Shown here: piece after piece, positions 54,455-64,000 of the stretch
How the letters are laid out: each line of letters begins with the position of its first letter
Position numbering within the stretch: position 1 is the stretch's first letter
DNA from: an uncultured Flavobacteriaceae bacterium
Lineage (GTDB): Bacteria > Bacteroidota > Bacteroidia > Flavobacteriales > Flavobacteriaceae
Length of the DNA: 64,000 nucleotides
Assembly (NCBI GenBank): GCA_947494695.1
Contig: CANLWB010000005.1
Coordinates: 62,001 to 126,000, forward strand
Direction: 5' to 3'
Made by a program: the position numbers and the translations under genes
The notes under the pieces: generated by a model
Database searches by the model: none
What the model saw: only the letters and a program-made list of their open reading frames with translations
Told to the model about the DNA's origin: nothing

Positions 54455-57400
54455 TTGCTTTTCGTCATTTTAGTGCTTATACTTTCTTTCCCTCCTGTAC
54501 AAACAGGCTTGGGTAATTATGCAGCAAGAAAGATTAATGAAGATTTTGGTACCAGTATAAGCATAGAAAAAATTGGCCTACAGTTCAATGGAGATGTCGA
54601 GCTTAAAAATATTTATATTGAAGACTACAAGAAAGACACTTTAATAAGCATTGCCGAGTTAAACACGTCTATCATTAATTTTAGTAATCTATCTAAAGGT
54701 AAATTAGAGTTTGGAGATATAGACATCATGGACTTGGTGTTTAATATAAAAACTTATAAAGACACTCAAGATACCAATCTTGATGTTTTTGTGGAAAAAC
54801 TAGAAGGCGATAATCCTAAAAAGGGAGATGGAAGCTTTTTGTTGTCCTCAAGTGATATTTCTGTGTACAACGGTATTTTTAAACTCACCGATGAAAACAA
54901 GAAACACCCCGAAGTGCTTCGTTTTGAGGACTTAAATATAAATGCAACCAACTTTTTAATTAAGGGCAGTGATGTAAAAGCCAGAATAAATAAGCTATCT
55001 CTAATAGACGGACATCATGGTTTGGTATTAAAAAATCTCATGACAGATTTTATTTATACACTAACTGATATGACCTTTGATAACCTTCAAATAAAGACGC
55101 CTAACTCGGTTTTAAATGGAGATTTGAGGTTTGACTATGATCGGAAGGATTTACAATACTTCACAGATAAAGTTCAGGTAACGGCAAGTTTTGAAGATTC
55201 TACAATTTTATTAGATGAGCTTAACAGATTTTATAATGAGTTTGGAGTTAATCAGGTAGCAAAGCTTAATGTAGATGTGTCTGGTACATTAAATAGCTTA
55301 CAAACAACCAATTTAAGATTAAATACAAGTAGAAATACCAGGATTTACGGTGATGTTTATTTTAGAAATTTGTTTAACAAAGAAGAAGATAATTTCTATA
55401 TGAATGGAAACTTTAGAAACCTGTCTTCAACATATAAAGATTTAAAATCATTATTGCCTAATGTTTTGGGGGAAGCTATTCCATCGACATTTGACCGATT
55501 AGGAATGTTTATTATTGTTGGAAATTCGCAGGTGACAAGTTCTAAAGTTATTGCAGATATTGAAATAATTACCGAATTAGGATTTGTTGATTCTAACCTG
55601 GAAATATCGAAAATTAACGATATTGATAACGCTTCGTATAAAGGAAATATCGTTTTCGATAAATTTGATTTTGGAGTGTTTCTAAACGATCCCGCTGTTG
55701 GAAATGCCTCTTTAAATTTTGATGTAAACGGACGCGGGTTTATTGCCGAAAATATTAATACCCAGGTGAAAGGAGATGTTTTCGAAATTGAATACAACGA
55801 TTACAACTATGAGAAAGTAAAGGTTGCCGGAAATGTTAGAAATAAAATATTTGATGGAAACTTAGCGGTGAATGACAGAAATTTAAGAATGAATTTTGCC
55901 GGACTTGTAGATTTTTCTGAAACTATTAAGAAGTATGATTTTGAAACGAATATTGCCTATGCCAACCTAAAGGTATTGAATTTTGTAAAGAAAGATAGCA
56001 CCTCAATCTTTCGAAGTCAGGTTAAAATGAACATGAACGCTAGTAATTATGATGATGCTTACGGAAGAATTTCCTTTAGAAATACCTCGTATAGAAATCA
56101 AAATGATAATTACTATTTCGATAAGTTCGATGTGTCATCCAGGTTTGAAGGGCGAACACGGTTTATCGAATTTAATTCACCCGATATTGTAGAAGGAGAT
56201 TTAAAAGGCCGTTTTGTTTTTAAAGATTTAAGAAAACTATTCGAAAATTCTTTAGGGCATATTTATACCAATTATGAGCCCCATGATGTTGCAGAGAATC
56301 AAAGTATAGATTTTAATTTTAAAATTTATAATAAAATCGTAGAGGTCGTATATCCCGAGGTAGAACTTGGAAAAAATACATTTATTAGAGGGCGTGTAGA
56401 AAGTGATGAACGGAACTTTAAACTCACCTTTAAATCGCCTAATATTAAACTTTTAGATAATTTTGCTAATAACTTAGAGCTTCAAGTCGATAATAGTAAT
56501 CCACTTTTTAATACCTATGTTGAATTCGATAGTTTAAAAACACAATATTACAATATATCTAAGTTTAATTTAATTAATGTAACGGTAAACGATACATTAT
56601 TTATGCGCTCGGAGTTTAAAGGAGGTAAACGTAATAACGACAGTTATAATTTAAGTTTTTATCATACCATCAATGAAGAAAACGAATCCGTTATTGGTTT
56701 TAAAAAATCAGATGTAACCATTAAAGATACTAAGTGGTTCATTAATCAAAATAAAGACCGATTTAATAAGATCTCCTTTAATAAAAGTTTAACGAAGTTC
56801 AATATCGATAGGCTTAAGATTAATCATAAAGATGAAGAAATTAGACTTACGGGCTTTTTAAGAGATTCAACCGAGAAAGATTTAAAACTAAATTTTAAGA
56901 ATGTAGATTTAGCCAAAATAACCCCCGATATTGATAGTTTAGCCTTGGCGGGTAATGTAAATGGTAAGCTGGATATCCTTCAGAAAAAAGGAAATTATTT
57001 ACCAAGTTCGGCTATTGTTATTGACAATTTTAAAGTCAATAACTTTTTATTGGGGTCTTTTGATGCTAATATAGCGGGCAACAAGACACTTACAAATTAT
57101 ACAATAAAAGCGTCTATTAAGAATGATAGGTCGAAATCATTTGGTGCCAATGGAAACATTAGAGTTGTTGATGATAATTCCAGAATAGATTTAAATCTCG
57201 ATTTCAACGATTTTAATTTATATCCTTTAAATCCTTTGTTAGAAGATGTACTATCTAATATTCGAGGAGAGGTTACAGGAAGGGTAAGCGTGGAGGGACG
57301 ACTTAATAAGCCAGATATAAATGGTAATCTTACTTTAAACAGGTCAGGATTGGGGATTCCCTATCTTAATGTAGACTATGCTTTTAATGATAGAGCGTCT

Positions 57401-58852
57401 GTAACATTAAAGCAGCAGAGTTTTATTTTTAATCAGGTGCAACTAAGAGATACCAAATTTAATTCCAGAGGTGAACTAAATGGTGCTTTAAGCCATGTGA
57501 ACTTTTCTAATTGGAGTTTAGATTTAGATATATCAACGCCTCGTTTGGTCGTTTTGGACACAAAAGAAACCGAGGATGCCCTCTATTACGGAACCGGTTT
57601 CATTGGTGGTAGAGCTAGTCTTAAAGGACCTACCGATGAATTGGTAATTAATGTTATAGGTGAAACAAAACGAGGAACCGTATTTAAAATTCCACTCAGC
57701 GATGCCGAATCCTTTGGGGATAATACCTATATTCATTTTATTACTAAAGACGAAAAGGAGGCTAGACGAAAGGGAGAAGAAATCGTTTTTAACGAAATAA
57801 AAGGGTTAGAACTGGACTTCGATCTGGATGTTACAGAAGATGCCGAAGTTGAAATTATAATAGATAAAAATACAGGACATTCGCTAAAAGGACGTGGACG
57901 TGGCGGTTTACTCGTAGAAATAAACACCAACGGAAAGTTTGATATGTGGGGGGATTTTTCTGTGTTCGAAGGTGTTTATAATTTTGCTTATGGTGGTTTA
58001 ATTCAGAAAGAATTCATTGTACAACCAGGTGGAACTATAGCCTGGGAAGGAGATCCATTAAAAGCTAAAATTGATATGTTGGCTATTTATAAAACGCAGG
58101 CCAACCCATCACCATTACTAGATAACCCTATTAACAGAAGTATTCCTGTGGAGTTAAACATTAGTTTAAAAGGAGATTTAGAACAACCAGACCCTGATTT
58201 TAATTTTGAGTTCCCTAATGTGAATTCAACCATAAAATCGGAGCTTCGGTATCGATTAGAATCTGCGGATGACCGACAAAACCAGGCCTTATACTTAATT
58301 TCAACAGGATCATTTTCCAGAGGCTTAAACGAGTTAAATTTTTCTGGTACAATTGCCGAGCGACTTAATGGTATTATTAGTAGCATTTTCACTAACGGGG
58401 ATGGGAAACTTAATTTAGGAGTTAATTACGAAGCTGGGCAAAATAGGCCCGATTACCAAACCGATGACCGGGTGGTTGCCACCATACAAACTCAGATTAG
58501 CGACAGGGTACTTATAAACGGTAAAGTTGGAGTACCAGTAAGTGGGGCAGGAGCTACTGAAACTGTTATTGCAGGGGATGTGGAAATAGATTTCCTTTTA
58601 AATGAAGAAGGAACGTTAACAGCCAAAGTATTTAACAGGGAAAATAGTATTAGAAACTTTGGTGAAGCTATTGGGTATACTCAAGGCATTGGTTTATCCT
58701 ACAGTGTTGATTTCGATACCTTCAGAGAACTCATTCAAAACTTCTTCAAAAAATCTAAAAAAGCGGACAAGACTCCGCAAGAAAAAACTACAGAAGAAAG
58801 CGAAAATGCATTACCCGATTTTATCTCAATAAAACCTTCTACAGAGAGATAA
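54455..58852 (+). CDS. tamB: Translocation and assembly module protein TamB (DUF490)
   Basis: This protein has about 1465 residues or slightly more. It has an N-terminal membrane helix, a very long beta-helical body of repeating strands that spans the periplasm, and the C-terminal TamB/DUF490 domain (about 1060-1460, including GRGRGGLLVEINTNGKFDMW and GVPVSGAGATETV). TamB moves lipids, and assists outer-membrane protein assembly, between the two membranes. The listed start is TTG 54455, the only standard start codon in the frame, but it lies inside the helix. The frame is open from 54401 and encodes KHIKKILKIVSKIIGIILLL before that point, which is the expected basic lead-in. The real start may be a rare codon such as ATC 54407 or ATA 54425, or the sequence may hold an error. 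Confidence 0.9.
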   Translation: MLFVILVLILSFPPVQTGLGNYAARKINEDFGTSISIEKIGLQFNGDVELKNIYIEDYKKDTLISIAELNTSIINFSNLSKGKLEFGDIDIMDLVFNIKTYKDTQDTNLDVFVEKLEGDNPKKGDGSFLLSSSDISVYNGIFKLTDENKKHPEVLRFEDLNINATNFLIKGSDVKARINKLSLIDGHHGLVLKNLMTDFIYTLTDMTFDNLQIKTPNSVLNGDLRFDYDRKDLQYFTDKVQVTASFEDSTILLDELNRFYNEFGVNQVAKLNVDVSGTLNSLQTTNLRLNTSRNTRIYGDVYFRNLFNKEEDNFYMNGNFRNLSSTYKDLKSLLPNVLGEAIPSTFDRLGMFIIVGNSQVTSSKVIADIEIITELGFVDSNLEISKINDIDNASYKGNIVFDKFDFGVFLNDPAVGNASLNFDVNGRGFIAENINTQVKGDVFEIEYNDYNYEKVKVAGNVRNKIFDGNLAVNDRNLRMNFAGLVDFSETIKKYDFETNIAYANLKVLNFVKKDSTSIFRSQVKMNMNASNYDDAYGRISFRNTSYRNQNDNYYFDKFDVSSRFEGRTRFIEFNSPDIVEGDLKGRFVFKDLRKLFENSLGHIYTNYEPHDVAENQSIDFNFKIYNKIVEVVYPEVELGKNTFIRGRVESDERNFKLTFKSPNIKLLDNFANNLELQVDNSNPLFNTYVEFDSLKTQYYNISKFNLINVTVNDTLFMRSEFKGGKRNNDSYNLSFYHTINEENESVIGFKKSDVTIKDTKWFINQNKDRFNKISFNKSLTKFNIDRLKINHKDEEIRLTGFLRDSTEKDLKLNFKNVDLAKITPDIDSLALAGNVNGKLDILQKKGNYLPSSAIVIDNFKVNNFLLGSFDANIAGNKTLTNYTIKASIKNDRSKSFGANGNIRVVDDNSRIDLNLDFNDFNLYPLNPLLEDVLSNIRGEVTGRVSVEGRLNKPDINGNLTLNRSGLGIPYLNVDYAFNDRASVTLKQQSFIFNQVQLRDTKFNSRGELNGALSHVNFSNWSLDLDISTPRLVVLDTKETEDALYYGTGFIGGRASLKGPTDELVINVIGETKRGTVFKIPLSDAESFGDNTYIHFITKDEKEARRKGEEIVFNEIKGLELDFDLDVTEDAEVEIIIDKNTGHSLKGRGRGGLLVEINTNGKFDMWGDFSVFEGVYNFAYGGLIQKEFIVQPGGTIAWEGDPLKAKIDMLAIYKTQANPSPLLDNPINRSIPVELNISLKGDLEQPDPDFNFEFPNVNSTIKSELRYRLESADDRQNQALYLISTGSFSRGLNELNFSGTIAERLNGIISSIFTNGDGKLNLGVNYEAGQNRPDYQTDDRVVATIQTQISDRVLINGKVGVPVSGAGATETVIAGDVEIDFLLNEEGTLTAKVFNRENSIRNFGEAIGYTQGIGLSYSVDFDTFRELIQNFFKKSKKADKTPQEKTTEESENALPDFISIKPSTER

Positions 58853-59012
58853 ATACCCGATTTTTTGTCCAAATCGTAGTCCATTTCGAGAAAAAAGAAG
58901 ATTATTTATTAACTAAAACGTTATAGTTTAACACCTATAGTTAAAATAAGGTAAATGCTTGTAGTTATGTGCTTTTTGTTTATTAATTTTACTTGTAAAT
59001 AATAGAAATTTA

Positions 59013-59999
59013 ATGCCAAATGCAATGAAAAAAATAGCCGTTTTAACTTCTGGCGGAGACTCCCCAGGAATGAATGCGGCCATTCGTTCGGTCGTTAGAA
59101 CATGTGCTTATCATGGGATAGAATGTTTAGGTGTTTATCAAGGATATGAAGGATTAATAGAAGGAGATTTTAAACCCATGGATGCCCGTAGTGTAAAAGG
59201 GATTATTAATAAGGGAGGAACCATATTAAAATCTGCACGATCTAAAGGGTTTAGAACAGAAGAAGGCCGAAAGAAAGCACATAAACAATTAATTGATGCC
59301 GGAGTGGAAGGCTTAGTTGTAATTGGAGGTGACGGTTCCTTTACCGGAGCACTTATATTCAATCAGGAATTTAATTTTCCGGTTATGGGAATTCCAGGAA
59401 CTATAGATAATGATATTTATGGAACTTCGCATACCTTAGGATTCGATACCGCTTTAAATACGGTTGTAGATGCTATTGATAAAATTAGAGATACAGCCAG
59501 TTCGCATAACAGATTATTCTTTGTAGAAGTTATGGGACGTGATGTTGGACATATAGCCTTAAATGCAGGAATAGCCGGTGGAGCAGAAGAGATCCTAATT
59601 CCAGAGGAGGATTTGGGATTAGATAGGTTAGTAGAGTCGTTAAACCGAAGTAGGAAATCGGGCAAAACATCAAGTATTGTAATTGTAGCCGAAGGAGATA
59701 AAATAGGTAAAAACATATTCGAACTAAAAGATTATGTCGATGAAAATATGGAAGGTTACGATGTGCGTGTATCTGTTTTAGGACATATGCAGCGTGGCGG
59801 AGCACCATCATGTTTCGATCGTGTTTTAGCAAGTAGAATGGGAGTAAAAGCCGTAGAGTCTTTATTAGAGGGAGAAACCAATTATATGGTAGGTTTGCTT
59901 GATAATAGTATTGGAGTAACTCCACTGGAAAAGGCTATAAAAGGAAAGTCAAAAATAAATTTAGAATTATTGCGTGTCTCTGACATCATGAGCACTTAA
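59013..59999 (+). CDS. pfkA: ATP-dependent 6-phosphofructokinase
   Basis: This 328-residue glycolytic enzyme phosphorylates fructose 6-phosphate to the 1,6-bisphosphate. Family motifs are complete: VLTSGGDSPGMNAAIR (about 9-24), VVIGGDGSFTGA (about 103-114), MGIPGTIDNDIYGT (about 127-140, with the catalytic TIDND) and VSVLGHMQRGGAPS (about 251-264). ATG 59013 is followed by another possible start at 59025. It precedes the gap gene by 18 bases, so the two glycolytic genes probably form an operon. Confidence 0.96.
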   Translation: MPNAMKKIAVLTSGGDSPGMNAAIRSVVRTCAYHGIECLGVYQGYEGLIEGDFKPMDARSVKGIINKGGTILKSARSKGFRTEEGRKKAHKQLIDAGVEGLVVIGGDGSFTGALIFNQEFNFPVMGIPGTIDNDIYGTSHTLGFDTALNTVVDAIDKIRDTASSHNRLFFVEVMGRDVGHIALNAGIAGGAEEILIPEEDLGLDRLVESLNRSRKSGKTSSIVIVAEGDKIGKNIFELKDYVDENMEGYDVRVSVLGHMQRGGAPSCFDRVLASRMGVKAVESLLEGETNYMVGLLDNSIGVTPLEKAIKGKSKINLELLRVSDIMST

Positions 60000-61019
<1,020 letters not shown>

Positions 61020-61031
61020 ATTATTAATTTA

Positions 61032-61079
61032 GTCCACAGAATTACTTCACTATTTGAAGCAATTCTGTGGACTTTTTTT
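61032..61079 (+). terminator. Intrinsic terminator after gap
   Basis: GTCCACAGAATT (61032-61043) and AATTCTGTGGAC (61061-61072) form a perfect 12-bp stem, extended by CTTC/GAAG inside the loop, followed by seven T. Confidence 0.95.
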
Positions 61080-61092
61080 ATACCATAAACTT

Positions 61093-61953
61093 ATGATTTT
61101 AATTGTCGATAGTGGTTCAACGAAATCGGATTGGATAGCCGTAGATAGTCATGGCAATCAATTGCTAGAAAAGATACGTACAAAAGGGCTTAACCCCGCT
61201 ATTTTATCTGAGAAAAAGCTTAAAAAAATAATTAAGAATAGCGCCGAACTAAAAGAACATAAAAAAAGCGTTACCCATATCTTCTTTTATGGAGCTGGTT
61301 GTGGTACAGAAAAGCCTGTGGCGCTTTTAAAAAGTGCTTTGCAGGATATTTTTGTTAACGCTAAAATAGAAGTTAATGAAGATACAATGGCTGCTGTATA
61401 TGCCACAATTAATCAAGATGATGAAGCTGCTGTAGTTTGTATTTTAGGAACGGGGTCTAACTGTAGCTACTATAATGGTAAGGAACTAGAGCAGCGTGTA
61501 GTGTCTTTAGGGTATTCTGTTATGGATGATGCTTCTGGAAATTATTTTGGTCGTCAATTAATAAGAGATTATTACTTTAACCATATGCCAGAAGATGTTA
61601 AGGTCGCTTTTGGTAGTAAATTCAATATGGAGTCCGATTATATAAAGTACAACTTGTATAAACAGGCCAACCCAAATGCTTATTTAGCAAATTTTGCTGA
61701 ATTTATGTTTTTGCATAAAGATTCTCAATATACCATAAACCTTATTAAAAAAGGAATTAGATTGTTTGCAGAAAACATGATCTTGCAATACAAAGAGGAA
61801 CTTAAAACAGTTCCAGTACATTTTGCAGGATCGATTGCCTATTTTTCACAAGATGAAATTAAGGAAGTTGCAGACGAAATGGGCTTTAAAGTTGGTAACT
61901 TTGAGCGCCGACCTATTGAAGGTTTAGTGTCCTTCCACACTAAGAGTTTGTAG
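61093..61953 (+). CDS. N-acetylglucosamine kinase-like ATPase (BadF/BadG/BcrA/BcrD family)
   Basis: This protein has about 286 residues from ATG 61093; an upstream TTG at 61054 would lie in the gap terminator. It has the ASKHA fold: LIVDSGSTKSDWIAVD (phosphate 1) at the start, FYGAGCGTEKP (about 66-76), VVCILGTGSNCSYY (about 115-128, phosphate 2) and PVHFAGSIAYF (about 249-259). Similar proteins phosphorylate N-acetylglucosamine or related amino sugars. It is a likely sugar kinase of cell-wall recycling or sugar use. Confidence 0.87.
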   Translation: MILIVDSGSTKSDWIAVDSHGNQLLEKIRTKGLNPAILSEKKLKKIIKNSAELKEHKKSVTHIFFYGAGCGTEKPVALLKSALQDIFVNAKIEVNEDTMAAVYATINQDDEAAVVCILGTGSNCSYYNGKELEQRVVSLGYSVMDDASGNYFGRQLIRDYYFNHMPEDVKVAFGSKFNMESDYIKYNLYKQANPNAYLANFAEFMFLHKDSQYTINLIKKGIRLFAENMILQYKEELKTVPVHFAGSIAYFSQDEIKEVADEMGFKVGNFERRPIEGLVSFHTKSL

Positions 61954-62045
61954 TTTTTTTATATTTTCCGCATAATATAAGGTTATTTTTCATGACCAGT
62001 TTAAGCGAGTAATTCAGTATATTAGTAGCACTAATCGTTTCACTA

Positions 62046-62846
62046 ATGTATAAATTACGTCATATATCAGTATTGATACTCATACTGATACCCTGTTTTT
62101 GGAGTTGTAAACCCACGAACCAGGTTAATTCTGGTGAGGTTCACAAGTGGCAATCCCTTTTTAATGGTAAAAACTTAGAGGGGTGGATACCAAAGTTTTA
62201 TCATCATGATCTGGGACAAAATTATGCCAATACCTTTCGGGTAGAACATGGAGCTATTCAGATTAACTACGATGGGTATAAGGAGTTTGGTGAGCGTTAT
62301 GGCCATCTGTTTTATAATAAAACATTTTCATCATATCATCTCAAGTTTCAATATAGGTTTACCGAGCAATGGATGAAAGATGCCCCATCGTTTACATTTA
62401 GGAACAGTGGTGTCATGTTTCATTCTCAAGCACCTGAAACAATACTTAAAGAACAGAATTGGCCTATTTCTGTTGAATATCAAATACTAGCAGAAGAAAA
62501 AAGAGAAGAATCAAGACCTACCGGTAATATGTGTTCACCTGGGACAGAGGTCTTTATAAATAATGAGATGACACCTCGACATTGTGTTCCGTCTTCATCT
62601 AAAACGTATAAATGGGACGAGTGGGTTAAAGGAGAGCTCGTTGTATATAAGGATTCATTAATTATACATATTGTAAATAACAAAGAAGTTCTTAGATACT
62701 CAAGTCCACAGATAGGGGGAGGTACATCTAAAGGTTATGATGTCGCAATAAAAACCGATGGGAAACGTTTAACGGAAGGATATATAGGTCTTCAAGCTGA
62801 AGGACAAGGTATTGAGTTCAAGGAAATAAAGATTATGGAATTATAA
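62046..62846 (+). CDS. DUF1080 (3-keto-disaccharide hydrolase-like) lipoprotein
   Basis: This 266-residue protein has a lipoprotein signal (CFWSCKP, Cys near residue 20). WQSLFNGKNLEGWIPKFY (about 35-52) and the following strands, with SGVMFHSQAP and GYIGLQAEGQGIEFKEIKIM at the end, are the DUF1080 pattern, a LamG/GH16-like jelly roll. Members include 3-keto-glycoside hydrolases and sugar-binding proteins. It may act on a glucoside at the cell surface. Confidence 0.85.
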   Translation: MYKLRHISVLILILIPCFWSCKPTNQVNSGEVHKWQSLFNGKNLEGWIPKFYHHDLGQNYANTFRVEHGAIQINYDGYKEFGERYGHLFYNKTFSSYHLKFQYRFTEQWMKDAPSFTFRNSGVMFHSQAPETILKEQNWPISVEYQILAEEKREESRPTGNMCSPGTEVFINNEMTPRHCVPSSSKTYKWDEWVKGELVVYKDSLIIHIVNNKEVLRYSSPQIGGGTSKGYDVAIKTDGKRLTEGYIGLQAEGQGIEFKEIKIMEL

Positions 62847-62888
62847 TCTCTAATATAATTTAAATAAGTTTGCTAAAAGATATTAAAA

Positions 62889-64000
62889 ATGAGTTTTTTC
62901 TCACAACAGACTAACCCTGTGAAAAAAAGAAGACTTCTGTCTTTCTTTATTTTTATATCAATTGTCTGCATTTTATTGGGAGGTTATTTCTATCTCGAAA
63001 AGGAGATAGGACTAGAAGTTGTTGCTCTTTTTTTCTTTATTCAGTCTGTTATTCAGGTTTTTATATTACAATACTTTTTTAAAAATCAATTGAAAAATGT
63101 TGCCAGACAGGCCAATTTAAGAAAGCAAATAAAAGAATTAAAATTAAGCCTGGAAGGATCAGATCAAATAGCCGAGCACAAGTCCATTTATCTTGCAAAT
63201 ATGAGTTATGAGGTACGAACACCGCTAAGCACTGTTTTAGGAATGCTCAATATGTTGAAACGTACCAATCTTAATGACGATCAAAGAGCTCAGGTCGAGA
63301 TTGCCGAATATTCTTCAAAACACCTTCTACAACTGGTTAATATGGTGACAGATAATGCGAATGTAGAATTGGGTGACATTACGTTGAAATATGTGACTAT
63401 AGATTTAGTGGCAGATTTACGACATCTGTTCAAGGTATTTGAATATCAAGCCTGGGAAAAAGGTCTGGAGTTTGAGTTTGAGTTTTTGTACGAAGAAAAA
63501 GATAAATTTTCGGTTCTTGGCGATTCTGTGAGAATTCAACAGGTCTTGATTAACTTAATTAACAATGCCATTAAGTTTACAAATTCAGGAAAAATATCCA
63601 TTATAGTAGATCAAACTGTTGGTATCGATGATGACCAGATTGTTACGTTTTATATAAAAGATACAGGAATTGGGATGCGCCAGGAAGAGATTAAGCGTTT
63701 GTTTAATAATACGTCTACATTTTACGACGTACCAATGATGCGCGATTATAGAGGCGGTGGGATTGGACTTCATATATCTCGTGAACTTGTAAAGCTTATG
63801 GGAGGCGAACTAAAATTAGAAAGTAAGGAAAATGAAGGGTCTACCTTTTATTTTAGTTTACAACTAAAAAGAACTCTGGATGTGGAGGCTGAAGTTGTTG
63901 AATTAAAACCAATACTAAGAGAAAAGTTTAATGTGCTTATTGCAGAAGATAATCGTATGAATCAAAAAGCAATTAAGTTCCAATTGGAACGACAGGGCGC
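62889..64000 (+). CDS. Hybrid histidine kinase with Tyr in place of the phospho-acceptor His (3' end outside window)
   Basis: The frame opens at ATG 62889 and runs off the window, giving 370 residues here. Two N-terminal membrane helices (about 15-36 and 41-62) enclose a very short outside loop. A coiled coil (about 66-95) leads to the H-box, which reads LANMSYEVRTPLS, so Tyr107 replaces the phosphorylated His. The ATPase domain is intact (NLINNAIKF, DTGIGMRQEE, GGGIGLHISREL), and a receiver domain starts VLIAEDNRMNQKA. With ATP binding kept but the acceptor lost, it is either a pseudokinase-like partner of another kinase or uses a different site. The remainder of the receiver, and any HPt or helix-turn-helix domain, lie outside the window. 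Confidence 0.88.
   Translation, partial: MSFFSQQTNPVKKRRLLSFFIFISIVCILLGGYFYLEKEIGLEVVALFFFIQSVIQVFILQYFFKNQLKNVARQANLRKQIKELKLSLEGSDQIAEHKSIYLANMSYEVRTPLSTVLGMLNMLKRTNLNDDQRAQVEIAEYSSKHLLQLVNMVTDNANVELGDITLKYVTIDLVADLRHLFKVFEYQAWEKGLEFEFEFLYEEKDKFSVLGDSVRIQQVLINLINNAIKFTNSGKISIIVDQTVGIDDDQIVTFYIKDTGIGMRQEEIKRLFNNTSTFYDVPMMRDYRGGGIGLHISRELVKLMGGELKLESKENEGSTFYFSLQLKRTLDVEAEVVELKPILREKFNVLIAEDNRMNQKAIKFQLERQG

Noticed and set aside
62067-62082. CAGTATTGATACTC resembling the 14-bp palindrome
   Set aside because: It lies inside the signal-peptide coding sequence of the DUF1080 gene, has more mismatches than the four intergenic sites, and is unrelated to the nitrogen-oxide island.

Overview
The window looks like a chromosome segment of a marine member of the Flavobacteriaceae (Bacteroidota). 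The signs are low G+C DNA, several secreted proteins with C-terminal type IX secretion (T9SS) sorting domains, TAnnTTTG-type -7 promoter elements, Bacteroidota families (DUF4249 beside a TonB receptor, DUF4159, MauE/DoxX), and a GH16 enzyme with agarase-type modules. Assignments come from reading motifs and recalling families; no database search was run.

Positions 1-18100 form a nitrogen-oxide and electron-transfer island. It opens with the 3' part of the cytochrome c nitrite reductase gene nrfA and its fused CcsB-CcsA cytochrome c maturation factor. A chorismate-lyase-like protein and a flavin monooxygenase follow. Next come an FNR-like Crp/Fnr regulator, a single-domain globin, a DUF3365 c-type heme lipoprotein, a bis-heme b membrane protein, an NAD(P)H/FAD/2Fe-2S reductase and a membrane-anchored pentaheme cytochrome. 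A nitrate-type ABC transporter (nrtABCD-like) and an outer-membrane porin close the island. A 14-bp near-palindrome (consensus AAGTATTAATACTT) occurs upstream of the regulator, the globin and, twice, the nitrate transporter; it may be the regulator's operator. The membrane protein, reductase and pentaheme cytochrome together look like a split NOX/ferric-reductase-like chain carrying electrons from cytoplasmic NAD(P)H to the periplasm.

Positions 18100-22000, on the minus strand, hold an unknown lipoprotein and a four-gene operon encoding a lipoprotein, a multi-pass membrane protein, a histidine kinase and a NarL/LuxR-type response regulator.

Positions 22200-31730 hold an unknown secreted protein and three adjacent large secreted proteins of probable algal polysaccharide degradation. 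Two share an N-terminal Asp-rich nucleoside-hydrolase-like domain and the third is a GH16 glycosidase; all three carry CBM96/DNRLRE-like modules and T9SS tails.

Positions 31700-45100 are mixed accessory DNA: a decayed peptidase-type ABC exporter, comM, a RAYT transposase with two REPIN-like elements in a tandem duplication, a secreted M14 carboxypeptidase with an internal duplication, a MauE/DoxX protein, a beta-propeller-like secreted protein, a TonB receptor/DUF4249 pair, and several gene fragments.

Positions 45100-64000 are mostly housekeeping: DNA alkylation repair, a THUMP-like methyltransferase, an AI-2E family permease, a TrmH-type methyltransferase, DUF4159, DUF1223, rsmE, phoD, tsaD, tamB, pfkA, gap, an N-acetylglucosamine-kinase-like protein and a DUF1080 lipoprotein. 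The window ends inside a hybrid histidine kinase whose phospho-accepting His is replaced by Tyr.

No rRNA, tRNA, CRISPR array or prophage was recognised.
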